From NCBI RefSeq assembly GCF_007859315.1, contig NZ_VOHA01000007.1, forward strand, positions 310,001 through 374,000: a stretch of DNA of 64,000 nucleotides, given 5' to 3'. The position numbers and the translations under genes were made by a program. Below the pieces are notes generated by a model. It did not search any database. It had not been told where the DNA came from and saw only the letters and a list, made by a program, of their open reading frames with translations. This stretch comes from Reyranella sp. CPCC 100927. GTDB lineage: Bacteria; Pseudomonadota; Alphaproteobacteria; Reyranellales; Reyranellaceae. Shown one piece after another: positions 51,340 through 60,289 of this stretch; within the stretch, counting starts at the first letter, position 1, and each line of letters opens with the position of its first letter.

Positions 51340-52116
51340 ATGGCAGTCACGGCACTCAGGAATGCGCGGTCGGTGCGCGACCAGGTCAGCCCGGAGGAGT
51401 GGCAGAAGCGTGTCGACCTCGCGGCCTGCTATCGCCTGGTGCATCTCTACGGCATGGACGAGATGATCGCCAACCACATCTCGACGCGTGTGCCGGGTGA
51501 GGACAACGCCTTCCTGCTCAACCCCTATGGTCTGCTCTATGAGCAGATGCATGCCTCGTGTTTCATCAAGGTCGATCTCGAGGGCAACACCCTGTTCAAT
51601 CCGACCGACATGGAGATCAACCATGCCGGTTTCGTGATCCACAGTGCCGTTCACAAGGCACGTCATGACATCGACTGCGTGATCCACACGCACACGCTGG
51701 CCGGCATGGCGGTGTCGGCCATGAAGGCGGGCCTGCTGCCGCTGGCGCAGACCGCGATGCGCTTCATCGATGTCGCCTACCACGACTATGAAGGGCCGGC
51801 GATCCGCATGGATGAGCAGGAGCGGCTGGTGAACAACCTCGGCAACCGCGAGGTCATGATCCTGCGCAACCACGGTCTGCTGGCGACCGGTGCCAGCATT
51901 CCCGAGGCGTTCAACAACATCTTCCGGCTTGAACGCGCCTGCCAGCTCCAGGTCATGACGCTGTCGTGCAACACGGAACTCTCAATGCCGCAGCGGGAGA
52001 TCGTCGAAGAGACGAATCACCTGTTCAAGCCGGGTGTGCGCCGGCGCCTGGGCCTGCTGGAATGGCCGGCCTTGCTGTGCAAGCTCGATGCCACCGATCC
52101 GTCCTTCCGGGACTGA
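51340..52116 (+). CDS. Class II aldolase/adducin family protein
   Basis: 258 residues. The metal site His pair is in VIHTHTLAGMA, with the acidic residue in the preceding FVIHSAVHKARHDIDC stretch and a third His in ILRNHGLLATGASIPEAFNNIF. GGAGGAGG lies just upstream. Enzymes of this family are aldolases, epimerases or decarboxylases on sugar or hydroxy-acid phosphates; here it follows an aminotransferase. The substrate is unknown. Confidence 0.92.
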   Translation: MAVTALRNARSVRDQVSPEEWQKRVDLAACYRLVHLYGMDEMIANHISTRVPGEDNAFLLNPYGLLYEQMHASCFIKVDLEGNTLFNPTDMEINHAGFVIHSAVHKARHDIDCVIHTHTLAGMAVSAMKAGLLPLAQTAMRFIDVAYHDYEGPAIRMDEQERLVNNLGNREVMILRNHGLLATGASIPEAFNNIFRLERACQLQVMTLSCNTELSMPQREIVEETNHLFKPGVRRRLGLLEWPALLCKLDATDPSFRD

Positions 52117-52128
52117 ACAGTCCGTTCG

Positions 52129-53346
52129 CTATTCTTGAACAGGCCGCGGCCGCGGCAGGATGATCGCCGCGGCCAGCAGCTCGGTGGCAATGCAGACATA
52201 GAGCGGCACGGTGTAGCCGCCGGTGGTATCGCGCAGGATGCCCAGCAGGCCGGGCGCGAAAGCATAGGTGAAGCCGCCTACAGCCGTGGACAGGTTGGCG
52301 ATCGTGGCAAAGGACGCTGCCGGGAATTCGCGCTGGATGATCAGGGCCGGCAGGGTGATGAGATTGCCCACCGTGATGCCGAAGGCGGCGCAGGCGCCGT
52401 AGAGTATCAGCGGATCGCTGGTTCGCGTGATGGCGAACACGGCGACGGCTTGGTTGAGCAGCAGCAGCGCCGTCACTTTCCGTTGGTCGAGCCGGTCGAT
52501 GAACAGGCTCAGGAGAAGGCGCGCGCCAATGGCGAACGCGCCCGTGATGGCCACGGCAACGCTTGCCTCCACCGTGCCGATCAATGGCTCCAGAAGCGCA
52601 AGCTGGTGAACGATGAAGCCCACTTGAGCGGAGATGCCCAGCGCGAAGGGAAGGGAAACACTCCAGAAGGCCAGGCTGCGGATGGCGCGCGCCCGGGTCC
52701 AGGTGGTTGCCGACGAAACGGCGGAACCGGTTGATGCATTCGCGGGTGGTGTCGGCAGTGTACTGCGCGGCGGCCAGTCGACCCACATCAGGACCATCGG
52801 TATCAGAATGACTGCCATGCCGAGGACGGTCAGCGGCACCGCCCAGGTGAAGCCGAGGACCGCCGTCAGCGCGACCATGGCGGGGGTCACGACGATACTG
52901 CCGGCGCTGGCACCGTTCAGAGCCAGGCTGATCGCCATGCCGCGTCGCGTCTGGAACCACAGGCCCAGGATGGTGACGATGGCAGCCACGCTGGTCGCGG
53001 CCCATCCGAACGCCATGACCAGGTAAGCAGCGTAAAGCTGCCAGGGGGCGACAATGAAAGGGATGACCGCGGATGACGCACCCAGCAATACCAGGCCGAG
53101 CAGCATGAAGCGCTTGGGACCCAGGCGGGCCACGGCGTCGCCGACGAAGGCAACCAGCACGGCGCTGACCAGGTAGTAGACGGTCGTCGCCGAGGAGATC
53201 AGCCCGGACGACCAGCCGTGCTGTTTCTTGAGTTCAGCCAGGAAAACGCCATGACCGTAAAAGCCGAAACCCCAGGCACATATGGCCGCGAAAAAGCAAG
53301 CCACCACCACACGCCAGCCGGCGTAACGCCACGACAACTCGTTCAT
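52129..53346 (-). CDS. MFS transporter (oxalate/formate- or monocarboxylate-like)
   Basis: 405 residues, 12 membrane segments. The N-terminus WRYAGWRVVVACFFAAICAWGFGFYGHGVFLAELKKQHGWS is typical of the small-carboxylate MFS branch in alphaproteobacteria; FVGDAVARLGPKR is the loop 2-3 motif. The start is placed at the ATG at 53346 (MNELSW). It is convergent with the aldolase gene. Confidence 0.88.
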   Translation of the reverse strand: MNELSWRYAGWRVVVACFFAAICAWGFGFYGHGVFLAELKKQHGWSSGLISSATTVYYLVSAVLVAFVGDAVARLGPKRFMLLGLVLLGASSAVIPFIVAPWQLYAAYLVMAFGWAATSVAAIVTILGLWFQTRRGMAISLALNGASAGSIVVTPAMVALTAVLGFTWAVPLTVLGMAVILIPMVLMWVDWPPRSTLPTPPANASTGSAVSSATTWTRARAIRSLAFWSVSLPFALGISAQVGFIVHQLALLEPLIGTVEASVAVAITGAFAIGARLLLSLFIDRLDQRKVTALLLLNQAVAVFAITRTSDPLILYGACAAFGITVGNLITLPALIIQREFPAASFATIANLSTAVGGFTYAFAPGLLGILRDTTGGYTVPLYVCIATELLAAAIILPRPRPVQE

Positions 53347-53631
53347 GTCCGGATCATACGAAGGCACCAGGGACGGTTACTTCGGCCATGGCCGTAGTAA
53401 GGATATGACGATAGGCAGTGCGGAACGCGTCGTCCGCCAAGCGTGACCACGTCATCCGGCGAATACCATGGCAGTGCGGCGGCCGACACGCCATCCGTTC
53501 CGCGTGGTGCCGCGCAGCTGTCATCGGTTGTGGGCAGTATTGCCTTGCTGACCAAGGTCCTGTCCTGGCAGCGTCCGTCGCACAGACGCAAGACTTGGCG
53601 GTCAAGCCCGCCTGACATGATGGAGAGGGGA

Positions 53632-54624
53632 ATGCCTTGCTCCTACACGCGACGCCGCGCGGCACAAGCAATCACGGCATCCCTGTTGTTATGGCCCGCT
53701 GTGGCGTCGAGCCAGGACGCCGCCGGATATCCGGATCGTCCCGTGCGCCTGGTTGTAGGCTATCCGCCGGGCGGACCCAACGACCTGCTGGCGCGCATCG
53801 TTGCACCCAAACTCGCGGCGTTGTTGAAGCAGGCCGTGATCGTGGAGAACAGACCCGGCTCCAACAGCGAGATCGCCGCCGGCCTGGTCGCCAAGGCAAA
53901 CCCCGACGGCTACACGCTGCTCTTCGCGTCGAGCGGGGCGATTTCGATCAGTCCGGGGCTGGGCCGCCAGCTTCCCTACGACGCGCGTACCGATTTCGCG
54001 CCGGTGTCGATCGTCGGCAGTGGCCCGATGCTGCTGGTCGTGAAACCCGATCTGCCGGCGTCGTCGCCGGCGGAACTGATTGCGTTGGCGAAGGCACGCC
54101 CCGGCAAGCTCAACGGCGCGTCGGCCGGCTCGGGCAGTTCACCGCATCTGGCGTTGGAGTTGTTCCGTGCCATGGCGAAGCTGGATTTCGTGCACGTGCC
54201 GTACCGCGGGGCAGGGCCGGCGTTCGCCGACCTCGTTGCCGGGCAGGTCGATTTCTACTTCGGCGGCCTGCCGACGGCGCTGCCGCAGGTCCGCGCCGGG
54301 AAGTTGCGGGCCCTGGCGGTCACCAGCACGACCCGCTCGGGCATCGCGCCCGAAATCCCGACCCTCAACGAGGTGGCCCTGCCTGGCTACGATGCCAGCA
54401 TCTGGTACGGCATCTTCGCACCGGTCGGCACGCCGCCGGGCGTCGTTGCGAGACTGCACGCCGCCGTCACCGAAGCGACCCGTGATCCTGACGTGCGCCG
54501 CCACTTCGCAACACATGGAGCTGATCCCCTGGAGAGTCCGCGCGACGATTTCGTGCGCTTCATTGCTCAGGACATCGACAAGTGGACGCGCGTCGTGCGC
54601 GACGCCGGGATCAAGGTGGAATAG
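53632..54624 (+). CDS. Bug-family (TctC-like) solute-binding protein
   Basis: 330 residues from the ATG at 53632 (GGAGAGGGG just upstream). The signal peptide ends PAVASSQ. Family motifs: YPDRPVRLVVGYPPGGPNDLLARIVAPKL, NRPGSNSEIAAGLVAKANPDGYTLLF, FVHVPYRGAGPAFADLVAGQVDFYFGGLP. Binds small carboxylates or cyclic compounds for TctAB-type transporters. No tctA/tctB is adjacent, which is common for these orphan receptors. Confidence 0.92.
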   Translation: MPCSYTRRRAAQAITASLLLWPAVASSQDAAGYPDRPVRLVVGYPPGGPNDLLARIVAPKLAALLKQAVIVENRPGSNSEIAAGLVAKANPDGYTLLFASSGAISISPGLGRQLPYDARTDFAPVSIVGSGPMLLVVKPDLPASSPAELIALAKARPGKLNGASAGSGSSPHLALELFRAMAKLDFVHVPYRGAGPAFADLVAGQVDFYFGGLPTALPQVRAGKLRALAVTSTTRSGIAPEIPTLNEVALPGYDASIWYGIFAPVGTPPGVVARLHAAVTEATRDPDVRRHFATHGADPLESPRDDFVRFIAQDIDKWTRVVRDAGIKVE

Positions 54625-54662
54625 GGTGGCTATGCAAGGCTTTCGATCTGGAGGAGCGTGAC

Positions 54663-55289
54663 GTGCTCGATCTTGGCAGCTGGCTTCTGTTCCTGGGCGC
54701 GGCGCTCATCATCGCCATCACGCCGGGACCGGCGATTTTCTACGTTGCAGCACGCACATTGGCCGGCGGACGCGATGAAGGCCTGGCGTCCAGCCTCGGC
54801 ACCGGCCTTGGCGGGCTGGTACACGTCGCTGCCGGTGCCGCCGGTGTATCAGCGCTGATCATGGCCAGCGCCGAGGCCTTCACGGCCCTGAAGATCGCCG
54901 GCGCTGTTTATCTGGTCTGGCTCGGATTCAAGACCATCCGCGAGGCGCGCGTGGCGTTGCCACTGGCGGCGACCGTCACCGGCGCGCGGCGGGCCCTGCG
55001 CGAAGGTGTCGTGGTCGAGGCGCTCAATCCGAAGACCGCTGCATTCTTTCTCGCCTTCATCCCGCAGTTCGTGGATCCGGCGGGTGCCGTCGCGCTGCAG
55101 TTCGTCGTGCTGGGCCTGATTTCGGTCTGCCTGAACACGGCTGCCGATGTCGTGGTGACGTTGATGGCGACGTCGGCGCGCACGGCATTGATGGAGCGGC
55201 CGAGCCTGATCCGACGCATCCGTAAAGGTTCAGGGCTGGTGATTTGCGGCTTGGGCCTTTCGCTCGCCTTCGCGCGGCGGCCGACCTGA
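54663..55289 (+). CDS. LysE/RhtB-family amino-acid exporter
   Basis: 208 residues from the GTG at 54663, decided by GGAGGAG 6 bp upstream. Six membrane segments are predicted; the family signature is AITPGPAIFYVAARTLAGGRDEGLASSLGTGLGGLVHV, and LNPKTAAFFLAFIPQFVDP follows TM4. Likely exports amino acids or related metabolites. It lies 38 bp after the solute-binding protein gene. Confidence 0.92.
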   Translation: MLDLGSWLLFLGAALIIAITPGPAIFYVAARTLAGGRDEGLASSLGTGLGGLVHVAAGAAGVSALIMASAEAFTALKIAGAVYLVWLGFKTIREARVALPLAATVTGARRALREGVVVEALNPKTAAFFLAFIPQFVDPAGAVALQFVVLGLISVCLNTAADVVVTLMATSARTALMERPSLIRRIRKGSGLVICGLGLSLAFARRPT

Positions 55290-55296
55290 ACCCGCG

Positions 55297-56304
55297 CTAC
55301 CGCAATGCCGGCATCACCTCGCGCGCGAACAGCTCGATGGAGCGCCGGGACTCGTCGTAGGATAAATCCCCGAACGCCATGCGACACAGGCAGTAGTTGA
55401 TGCCGGCCATGTCGTTGTCCCGGCGCATGCGATCGCGGACGGTGCCTGGCGCGCCGGCGACGATGTAGCCGCCCGCCACGGCGTCATCGAAGGCGGCTGG
55501 AATGAGCTGGCGTGGCAGGCCGACGCCGTTCTTGCGCCACAGATGTTCCAGGGCGGCGTACCACAGCTTGAAGGCGCGCTGCGCCGCGGCGACGGCCTCC
55601 GCGTCGGTATCACCCACGACGACGTGGCGGCTGAGGCCCAGCAGCGGTAACTCCTCGGCGCGTTTGCCCTGGGCCAGCCACTCGGCACGATAGCGATCGA
55701 CGAAGGCCCGCACCCCGGATGCCGGCAGACCGACCACGACGTTGTAGCCCTGCCGCGCCAATCGCTCGGCACTGTCGGGTGTGTTGGCGCCATACCACAG
55801 CGGCGGGTGCGGTCGTTGCACAGGTTCCAACTCCATCGGCACGTCGCGAAACGTGAAGTAGGTGCCGTCATGGGTCAGCGTGCGTGTCGTCAGGCCCTTG
55901 AGAAGGACAGCCAGCGTCTCGGCAAAGCGCTCGGGGCCGGTTGCCGGATCGACGCCGTAGTAGCCAACCTCGAAGGGTGAGATGCCGCGGCCGACGCCCA
56001 GCTCAAGCCGCCCGCCGCTCATCTGGTCGAGCATGCAGATTTCGTCGATCAGGCGCAGGGGATGGTAGAGGTTCAGCGTATAGACCAGCGGGCCGAACCG
56101 CAGCCGCTTCGTGCGTTGCGCTACGGCGGCGAGAAACACGCTGGGGGAAGGCGCCATGCCCAGCGGCGTCGCATGGTGCTCGGCGACATGATAGGCGTGG
56201 AAGCCGAGGTGGTCGTAAGCCTCGATCAGCTTCAGCCGGGCTTCGAACTGTGCCCCCAAGGGCGCGGCGGCACGATCCATGTGGTCGAAGACGCCAAACT
56301 TCAT
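55297..56304 (-). CDS. LLM-class flavin-dependent oxidoreductase
   Basis: 335 residues, bacterial-luciferase-like TIM barrel using FMN or F420. It starts MKFGVFDHMDRAAAPLGAQFEARL. RLRFGPLVYTLNLYHPLRLIDEICMLDQMSGGRLELGVGRGISPFEV is the family core, and PPLWYGANTPDSAERLARQGYNVVVG is typical. Reactions in the family include oxidation of alkanesulfonates, ketones and others; no substrate can be assigned. It is convergent with the LysE gene. Confidence 0.92.
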   Translation of the reverse strand: MKFGVFDHMDRAAAPLGAQFEARLKLIEAYDHLGFHAYHVAEHHATPLGMAPSPSVFLAAVAQRTKRLRFGPLVYTLNLYHPLRLIDEICMLDQMSGGRLELGVGRGISPFEVGYYGVDPATGPERFAETLAVLLKGLTTRTLTHDGTYFTFRDVPMELEPVQRPHPPLWYGANTPDSAERLARQGYNVVVGLPASGVRAFVDRYRAEWLAQGKRAEELPLLGLSRHVVVGDTDAEAVAAAQRAFKLWYAALEHLWRKNGVGLPRQLIPAAFDDAVAGGYIVAGAPGTVRDRMRRDNDMAGINYCLCRMAFGDLSYDESRRSIELFAREVMPALR

Positions 56305-56403
56305 CGCTTATCCCCCCAATCAGAGGGGCGAAGCTTGCGCGCGCGGCAAAGCGGCGATCAAGTCCTCTGGCGCACAGGGCACTCTTGCATGCCGCCGGGG
56401 GCT

Positions 56404-56760
56404 TCAGCGCCGCCCGGCCTCGATCGTCTTGACGGCAGTGGCGATGGTGCGCTGTACGTCCTCCGGCTGTTGCATGATCGCCTGGGCCAGCGTGCCGAGC
56501 TGGTGCCGAAGGCCATGCACCTGGTCGATCAGGTCGACCACCGTCTCCAGCGAGTTGTCGTCGAACCGCAGTTCCTCGCTCAACTCGTAGAGCAGGGACA
56601 CCCGGGCGGCGTCGATGGTGGTGAAACCGCAGCAGAAATCGCAGCCGCTGGCCGCGCCCTGCACATCGACCGGCCGAAGCAGCCCGCGTTCGATCCAGGC
56701 TTCGACACGGCGAACGGTCAGCCGCTGATGCCGGCGCACGAGGTCATCGAACGTGATCAT
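56404..56760 (-). CDS. cbpM: Chaperone modulator CbpM
   Basis: 118 residues. MerR-like N-terminal fold (ITFDDLVRRHQRLTVRRVEAWIERGLLRP) and a helical C-terminal part (ARVSLLYELSEELRFDDNSLETVVDLIDQVHGLRHQL). It binds the J-domain of CbpA and blocks it. It overlaps the cbpA stop by 4 bp (ATGA). CGFTTIDAARV replaces the recognition helix typical of true DNA-binding MerR proteins. Confidence 0.88.
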   Translation of the reverse strand: MITFDDLVRRHQRLTVRRVEAWIERGLLRPVDVQGAASGCDFCCGFTTIDAARVSLLYELSEELRFDDNSLETVVDLIDQVHGLRHQLGTLAQAIMQQPEDVQRTIATAVKTIEAGRR

Positions 56761-57677
56761 GTGAAGCGCTCCATCTCACGGCGCGGATCATAGGTCTTGC
56801 CGGCTTCCCAGCCCTGCAGGAACTCCTTCAGCTTGTCGTCCGGGAGGTCGGGCAGCACAACGCGCAGCTTGACGTACTGGTCGCCGTGCATGCCGGCCTT
56901 GCGGTCGAGTACACCGCGCCCCTTGAGGCGCAGGGTCGTGCCGGTGTTGGAGCCTGCCGGCACGTTCAGCATCACCGGTCCGCCGATGGTCGGCACGCGC
57001 ACCTTGCCGCCGAGCACGGCCTCGTTGAGTGTCACGGGCAATTCCATATGGATGTTGCTGTCGCGGCGCTCGAAGAAGGCATGCGGCTCGATATGAAGTT
57101 CGACGAAGGCGTCGCCAGCCGGTCCACCGTTGGGATCGGGCAGGCCCTGGCCTTTCAGGCGCAGCATCTGGCGGTCGGTGGCACCTTCGGGGATATCGAT
57201 CTCCAGGGACCGGCCGTCGGGCAGGCCCACCCGCTGGCGCCCGCCGCGTGCGGCGATCAGGAACGGCACGGCCAGGGTGAAGGAGAGCGAGCCGCCGGTA
57301 CCGCTGAAGCCGCGCGCGAAACCACCCTGACGGCCGAACATGTCGGAAAAGACACCGCCTAGATCGGCAAAGTCCTCCGAAGTACCGGCTCGATAGTAAC
57401 GCTCGGCGCCTGGGCTTGTCGCATGCTCACGCCAGAAGCCGCGTGGCGGTACCTCCTGGCCCGACGCGTCGATCTCGCCGGCGTCGAAGCGGCGGCGTTT
57501 GTCGGCATCGGACAACAGCTCATAGGCTGCCGAGACTTCCTTGAACGTCGCTTCGGCAGCCTTGTCACCCGGGTTGAGGTCGGGGTGGTGCTTCTTCGCG
57601 AGCTGCCGGTAGGCGGCGCGGAGGTCGTCCGCCGAGACGGTTTTCGATACGCCCAAGACTGAATAAGGGTCCTGCAT
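56757..57677 (-). CDS. cbpA: DnaJ-class co-chaperone CbpA
   Basis: 306 residues from the ATG at 57677 (AGGA 7 bp upstream). The J-domain (2-66, HPD in KKHHPDLNPGD) is followed by a Gly/Phe region (~110-135, GRQGGFARGFSGTGG) and two DnaJ C-terminal beta domains. It lacks the DnaJ zinc finger, which makes it CbpA/type II. Stimulates DnaK. cbpM is coupled downstream. Confidence 0.93.
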   Translation of the reverse strand: MQDPYSVLGVSKTVSADDLRAAYRQLAKKHHPDLNPGDKAAEATFKEVSAAYELLSDADKRRRFDAGEIDASGQEVPPRGFWREHATSPGAERYYRAGTSEDFADLGGVFSDMFGRQGGFARGFSGTGGSLSFTLAVPFLIAARGGRQRVGLPDGRSLEIDIPEGATDRQMLRLKGQGLPDPNGGPAGDAFVELHIEPHAFFERRDSNIHMELPVTLNEAVLGGKVRVPTIGGPVMLNVPAGSNTGTTLRLKGRGVLDRKAGMHGDQYVKLRVVLPDLPDDKLKEFLQGWEAGKTYDPRREMERFT

Positions 57678-58026
57678 CCTGGTTTCCTGCGAGGCACATG
57701 ACAACCCGCCGCCGCACCGTTCGGCCGTCGGTCGCTATGCACTCAATACCAAGGTAGTGCGCATGCCAACCGCAACAAGCCCTTGCGACAGGTTGCAGGT
57801 GGCGCGGGATGACCCGGTCCGTACCCGCAAAGAGAGATGGCGCGGATTGAAATTCTACTTGTAATGACAGAACCAAGTGATGCGATTTCTGACGATTTCC
57901 TGACGTGATCATACGATATCAAATTATTTAGTTGCACTTAGAGGAGAAAATCGAATCAGGTTTGCCGCCGGTCTCTGTCCATGATGTCATGACGTCGTCA
58001 TCAGCGTCGATTGGGGAGGTAAGCCG
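57678..58026. other. Intergenic region upstream of the symporter gene
   Basis: 349 bp between divergent genes, no credible gene. AT-rich from 57845 to 57955. It contains a perfect 13-bp palindrome ATGACG-T-CGTCAT at 57989-58001, 26 bp before the symporter ATG and just upstream of its GGGGAGG ribosome site, so it would lie in the 5' leader or promoter. Confidence 0.6.
57989..58001. promoter_or_regulatory. Possible operator for the symporter gene
   Basis: ATGACG-T-CGTCAT, perfect symmetry, close to the start of the GltP-like symporter gene. The size suits a dimeric repressor of the GntR type, but no such regulator is nearby. Confidence 0.35.
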
Positions 58027-59304
58027 ATGCGTTCTAAACTTACCCTGATAATCCTGATTGGGATGGTGCTGGGTATCCTGGTCGGGTGGGGGTGCAATAG
58101 CCTTTGGCCCGACCCCAAGATCGCGGGCGCGATCGCCGGCTACATATCGCTGCTGACGGATATCTTCCTGCGGTTGATCAAGATGATCATCGCGCCCCTG
58201 GTGTTCACGACATTGGTGGTGGGTGTCGCCCATATGGGCGATACGAAGACCATCGGCCGCATCGGCATGAAGGCCATGGCGTGGTTCGTGTCGGCGTCGC
58301 TCGTATCGCTGCTGCTGGGCATGGTCATGGTCAACCTGCTGCGGCCCGGCGATAACCTGAACATGCCGTTACCCGACTCGACGGCGACGACGAACCTCAA
58401 GGTCGCGTCGCTCTCGTTGAAGGAATTCATCACGCACCTGGTGCCCAAGAGCGCCGTTGAAGCAATGGCGACCAACGAGATCCTGCAGATCGTGGTGTTC
58501 TCGTTGTTCTTCGGCGTCGCCGCCGCGGCGCTGGGCGAGCGGGCCCGTCCGCTTGTGGAGATCATCGACCAGACCTCGCATGTGATCCTGAAGATCACCG
58601 GCTACATCATGGGGCTGGCCCCGATCGCCGTCTTCGCGGCCATGGCGGCGACGATCACGACTCAGGGGATCGGTATATTGGTCACCTACCTGAAATTCAT
58701 GGCCTCGTTCTATTTCAGTCTTGCCGTTCTGTGGGCCGTGTTGATCGTAGTCGGGTTCCTGTTCCTGCAAGGTGCGGTCTTCAGGCTGGTAAAGCTGATC
58801 CGGGAACCCTTCCTGCTGGCGTTCAGCACGGCCAGCAGCGAGGCGGCCTACCCGGTAACCATGGCGCAACTGGAGAAGCTGCCGGTCAGCAAACGGATCA
58901 TCAGCTTCGTGCTGCCCATGGGCTATTCGTTCAACCTTGACGGCTCGATGATGTACTGCACGTTCGCAGTCATCTTCATCGCACAGGCCTACGGCATCGA
59001 ACTGACCCTGGCGCAGCAGATCACCATGCTGCTGGTGTTGATGCTGACCAGCAAAGGCATGGCCGGCGTGCCGCGCGCATCGCTGGTGGTGATCGCCGCG
59101 ACCCTGGCCAGCTTCAACCTGCCGGAGGCTGGCTTGCTGTTGCTGCTGGGCATCGACCAGTTCCTCGACATGGGCCGCTCAGCGACCAACGTGGTGGGCA
59201 ACAGCCTGGCCACCGCCGTCGTCGCCAAGTGGGAGGGCGAGGACGTTGCCTCCGATGAGCCGGCACCGTCGGGCGCTGCTCCGGCGGCCATGCCGGCACA
59301 GTAG
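58027..59304 (+). CDS. Dicarboxylate/amino-acid:cation symporter (GltP-like)
   Basis: 425 residues of the DAACS family. Hairpin-loop motif AFSTASSEAAYPVTMAQLE, TM7 motif SFNLDGSMMYCTFAVIFIAQAYG and HP2 motif MLTSKGMAGVPRASLVV. The GVPRAS form matches glutamate/aspartate carriers (GltP/GltT) rather than DctA. GGGGAGG lies 6 bp upstream of the ATG. A glutamate-type binding protein gene follows after 9 bp, an unusual pairing for a secondary carrier. Confidence 0.92.
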   Translation: MRSKLTLIILIGMVLGILVGWGCNSLWPDPKIAGAIAGYISLLTDIFLRLIKMIIAPLVFTTLVVGVAHMGDTKTIGRIGMKAMAWFVSASLVSLLLGMVMVNLLRPGDNLNMPLPDSTATTNLKVASLSLKEFITHLVPKSAVEAMATNEILQIVVFSLFFGVAAAALGERARPLVEIIDQTSHVILKITGYIMGLAPIAVFAAMAATITTQGIGILVTYLKFMASFYFSLAVLWAVLIVVGFLFLQGAVFRLVKLIREPFLLAFSTASSEAAYPVTMAQLEKLPVSKRIISFVLPMGYSFNLDGSMMYCTFAVIFIAQAYGIELTLAQQITMLLVLMLTSKGMAGVPRASLVVIAATLASFNLPEAGLLLLLGIDQFLDMGRSATNVVGNSLATAVVAKWEGEDVASDEPAPSGAAPAAMPAQ

Positions 59305-59313
59305 AGGTGCACC

Positions 59314-60219
59314 ATGGGTGACCGTGGACTTCGGCACCTGACACAGGCTGTGATGATGGTGGCAGCCATGGCTGCTGCCGCCATCGGCCCGGCCGCTGCC
59401 GACGAACTGAAAGGCACGCTCAAGAAGGTGAAGGAAAGCCGGACGATCGTGATCGGCTACCGCGAGAGTTCGCTGCCTTTCTCCTATCTCAACAAGGCGG
59501 GTCAGCCGACGGGCTACTCGATCGACCTGTGCGGCGAGATCGTGAACGATGTCGCCGACGCGCTCGGCATACCGGTGACCACCAAGTACAAGCCGGTCAC
59601 CTCGGCGACCCGCATCCAGGCGCTGCTCGACAACGAGATCGACCTGGAGTGCGGATCGACCACGGGCAACACGGAGCGGCGCAAGCAGGTGGCCTTTTCG
59701 CCTGTCTTCTTCGTCTCCGGCACCAAGCTGCTGGTCAAGCGCGACTCGCCGATCGCCTCGTATCGAGACCTGCGCGACAAGACGGTCGTGGTCACGGCGG
59801 GCACGACCAATGAAGCGGCGCTGCGCGCGATCGCTGACAAGCAGAAGATCCCGATCAAGATCGTGACGGGCAAGGACCACAGCGACTCGTTTGCCATGGT
59901 GGGGAGCGGCAGCGCCGATGCGTTCGCCACCGACGATGTCCTTCTCTACGGCCTTATCGCGACATCGAAGACGGAACGCGACTACAAGGTGGTCGGCGAG
60001 TATCTGTCCTACGATCCTTACGGACTGATGTTCCGCAAGGACGATCCGGACTTTGCCGCGCTCGTTCAGCGCACGTTCGCGCGTCTGGCCGAGAGCCGGG
60101 ACCTGGTGATGATCTACACGCGTTGGTTCGAAATGAAACTGCCGACCGGCGAGCGACTGAACCTGCCCATGAGTCCACAGCTCGTCGAATTCTTCGGCGC
60201 GTTGGGCGTACCCGATTGA
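59314..60219 (+). CDS. Amino-acid ABC-type periplasmic binding protein (GltI-like)
   Basis: 301 residues. Signal peptide ends AIGPAAADE. The mature part GTLKKVKESRTIVIGYRESSLPFSYLNKAGQPTGYSIDLCGEIV and LECGSTTGNTERRKQVAFSPVFFVSGTKLLV match the glutamate/aspartate receptor GltI. No ABC permease or ATPase gene is near; instead it sits 9 bp after a GltP-like symporter and is surely cotranscribed with it. Confidence 0.92.
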   Translation: MGDRGLRHLTQAVMMVAAMAAAAIGPAAADELKGTLKKVKESRTIVIGYRESSLPFSYLNKAGQPTGYSIDLCGEIVNDVADALGIPVTTKYKPVTSATRIQALLDNEIDLECGSTTGNTERRKQVAFSPVFFVSGTKLLVKRDSPIASYRDLRDKTVVVTAGTTNEAALRAIADKQKIPIKIVTGKDHSDSFAMVGSGSADAFATDDVLLYGLIATSKTERDYKVVGEYLSYDPYGLMFRKDDPDFAALVQRTFARLAESRDLVMIYTRWFEMKLPTGERLNLPMSPQLVEFFGALGVPD

Positions 60220-60229
60220 TCACCCTACA

Positions 60230-60263
60230 AAGAAAGAGCCGCAGCCTGCGAAGGCTGCGGCTC
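60230..60263 (-). terminator. Strong hairpin terminator, minus strand
   Basis: GAGCCGCAGCC-TGCGAA-GGCTGCGGCTC, perfect 11-bp stem (60236-60263). On the minus strand it is followed by TTTCTTT, serving the Spy-like gene; on the plus strand it can also stop the symporter operon, but there is no T-run there. Confidence 0.8.
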
Positions 60264-60289
60264 CACGATACGGCGCCAGTCAGGCCTGA

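Noticed and set aside
50065-52116. Beta-hydroxyaspartate cycle genes
   Set aside because: The aminotransferase is of the right broad family, but the neighbour is a class II aldolase, not the D-threonine-aldolase-type enzyme of that cycle, and the other cycle genes are absent.
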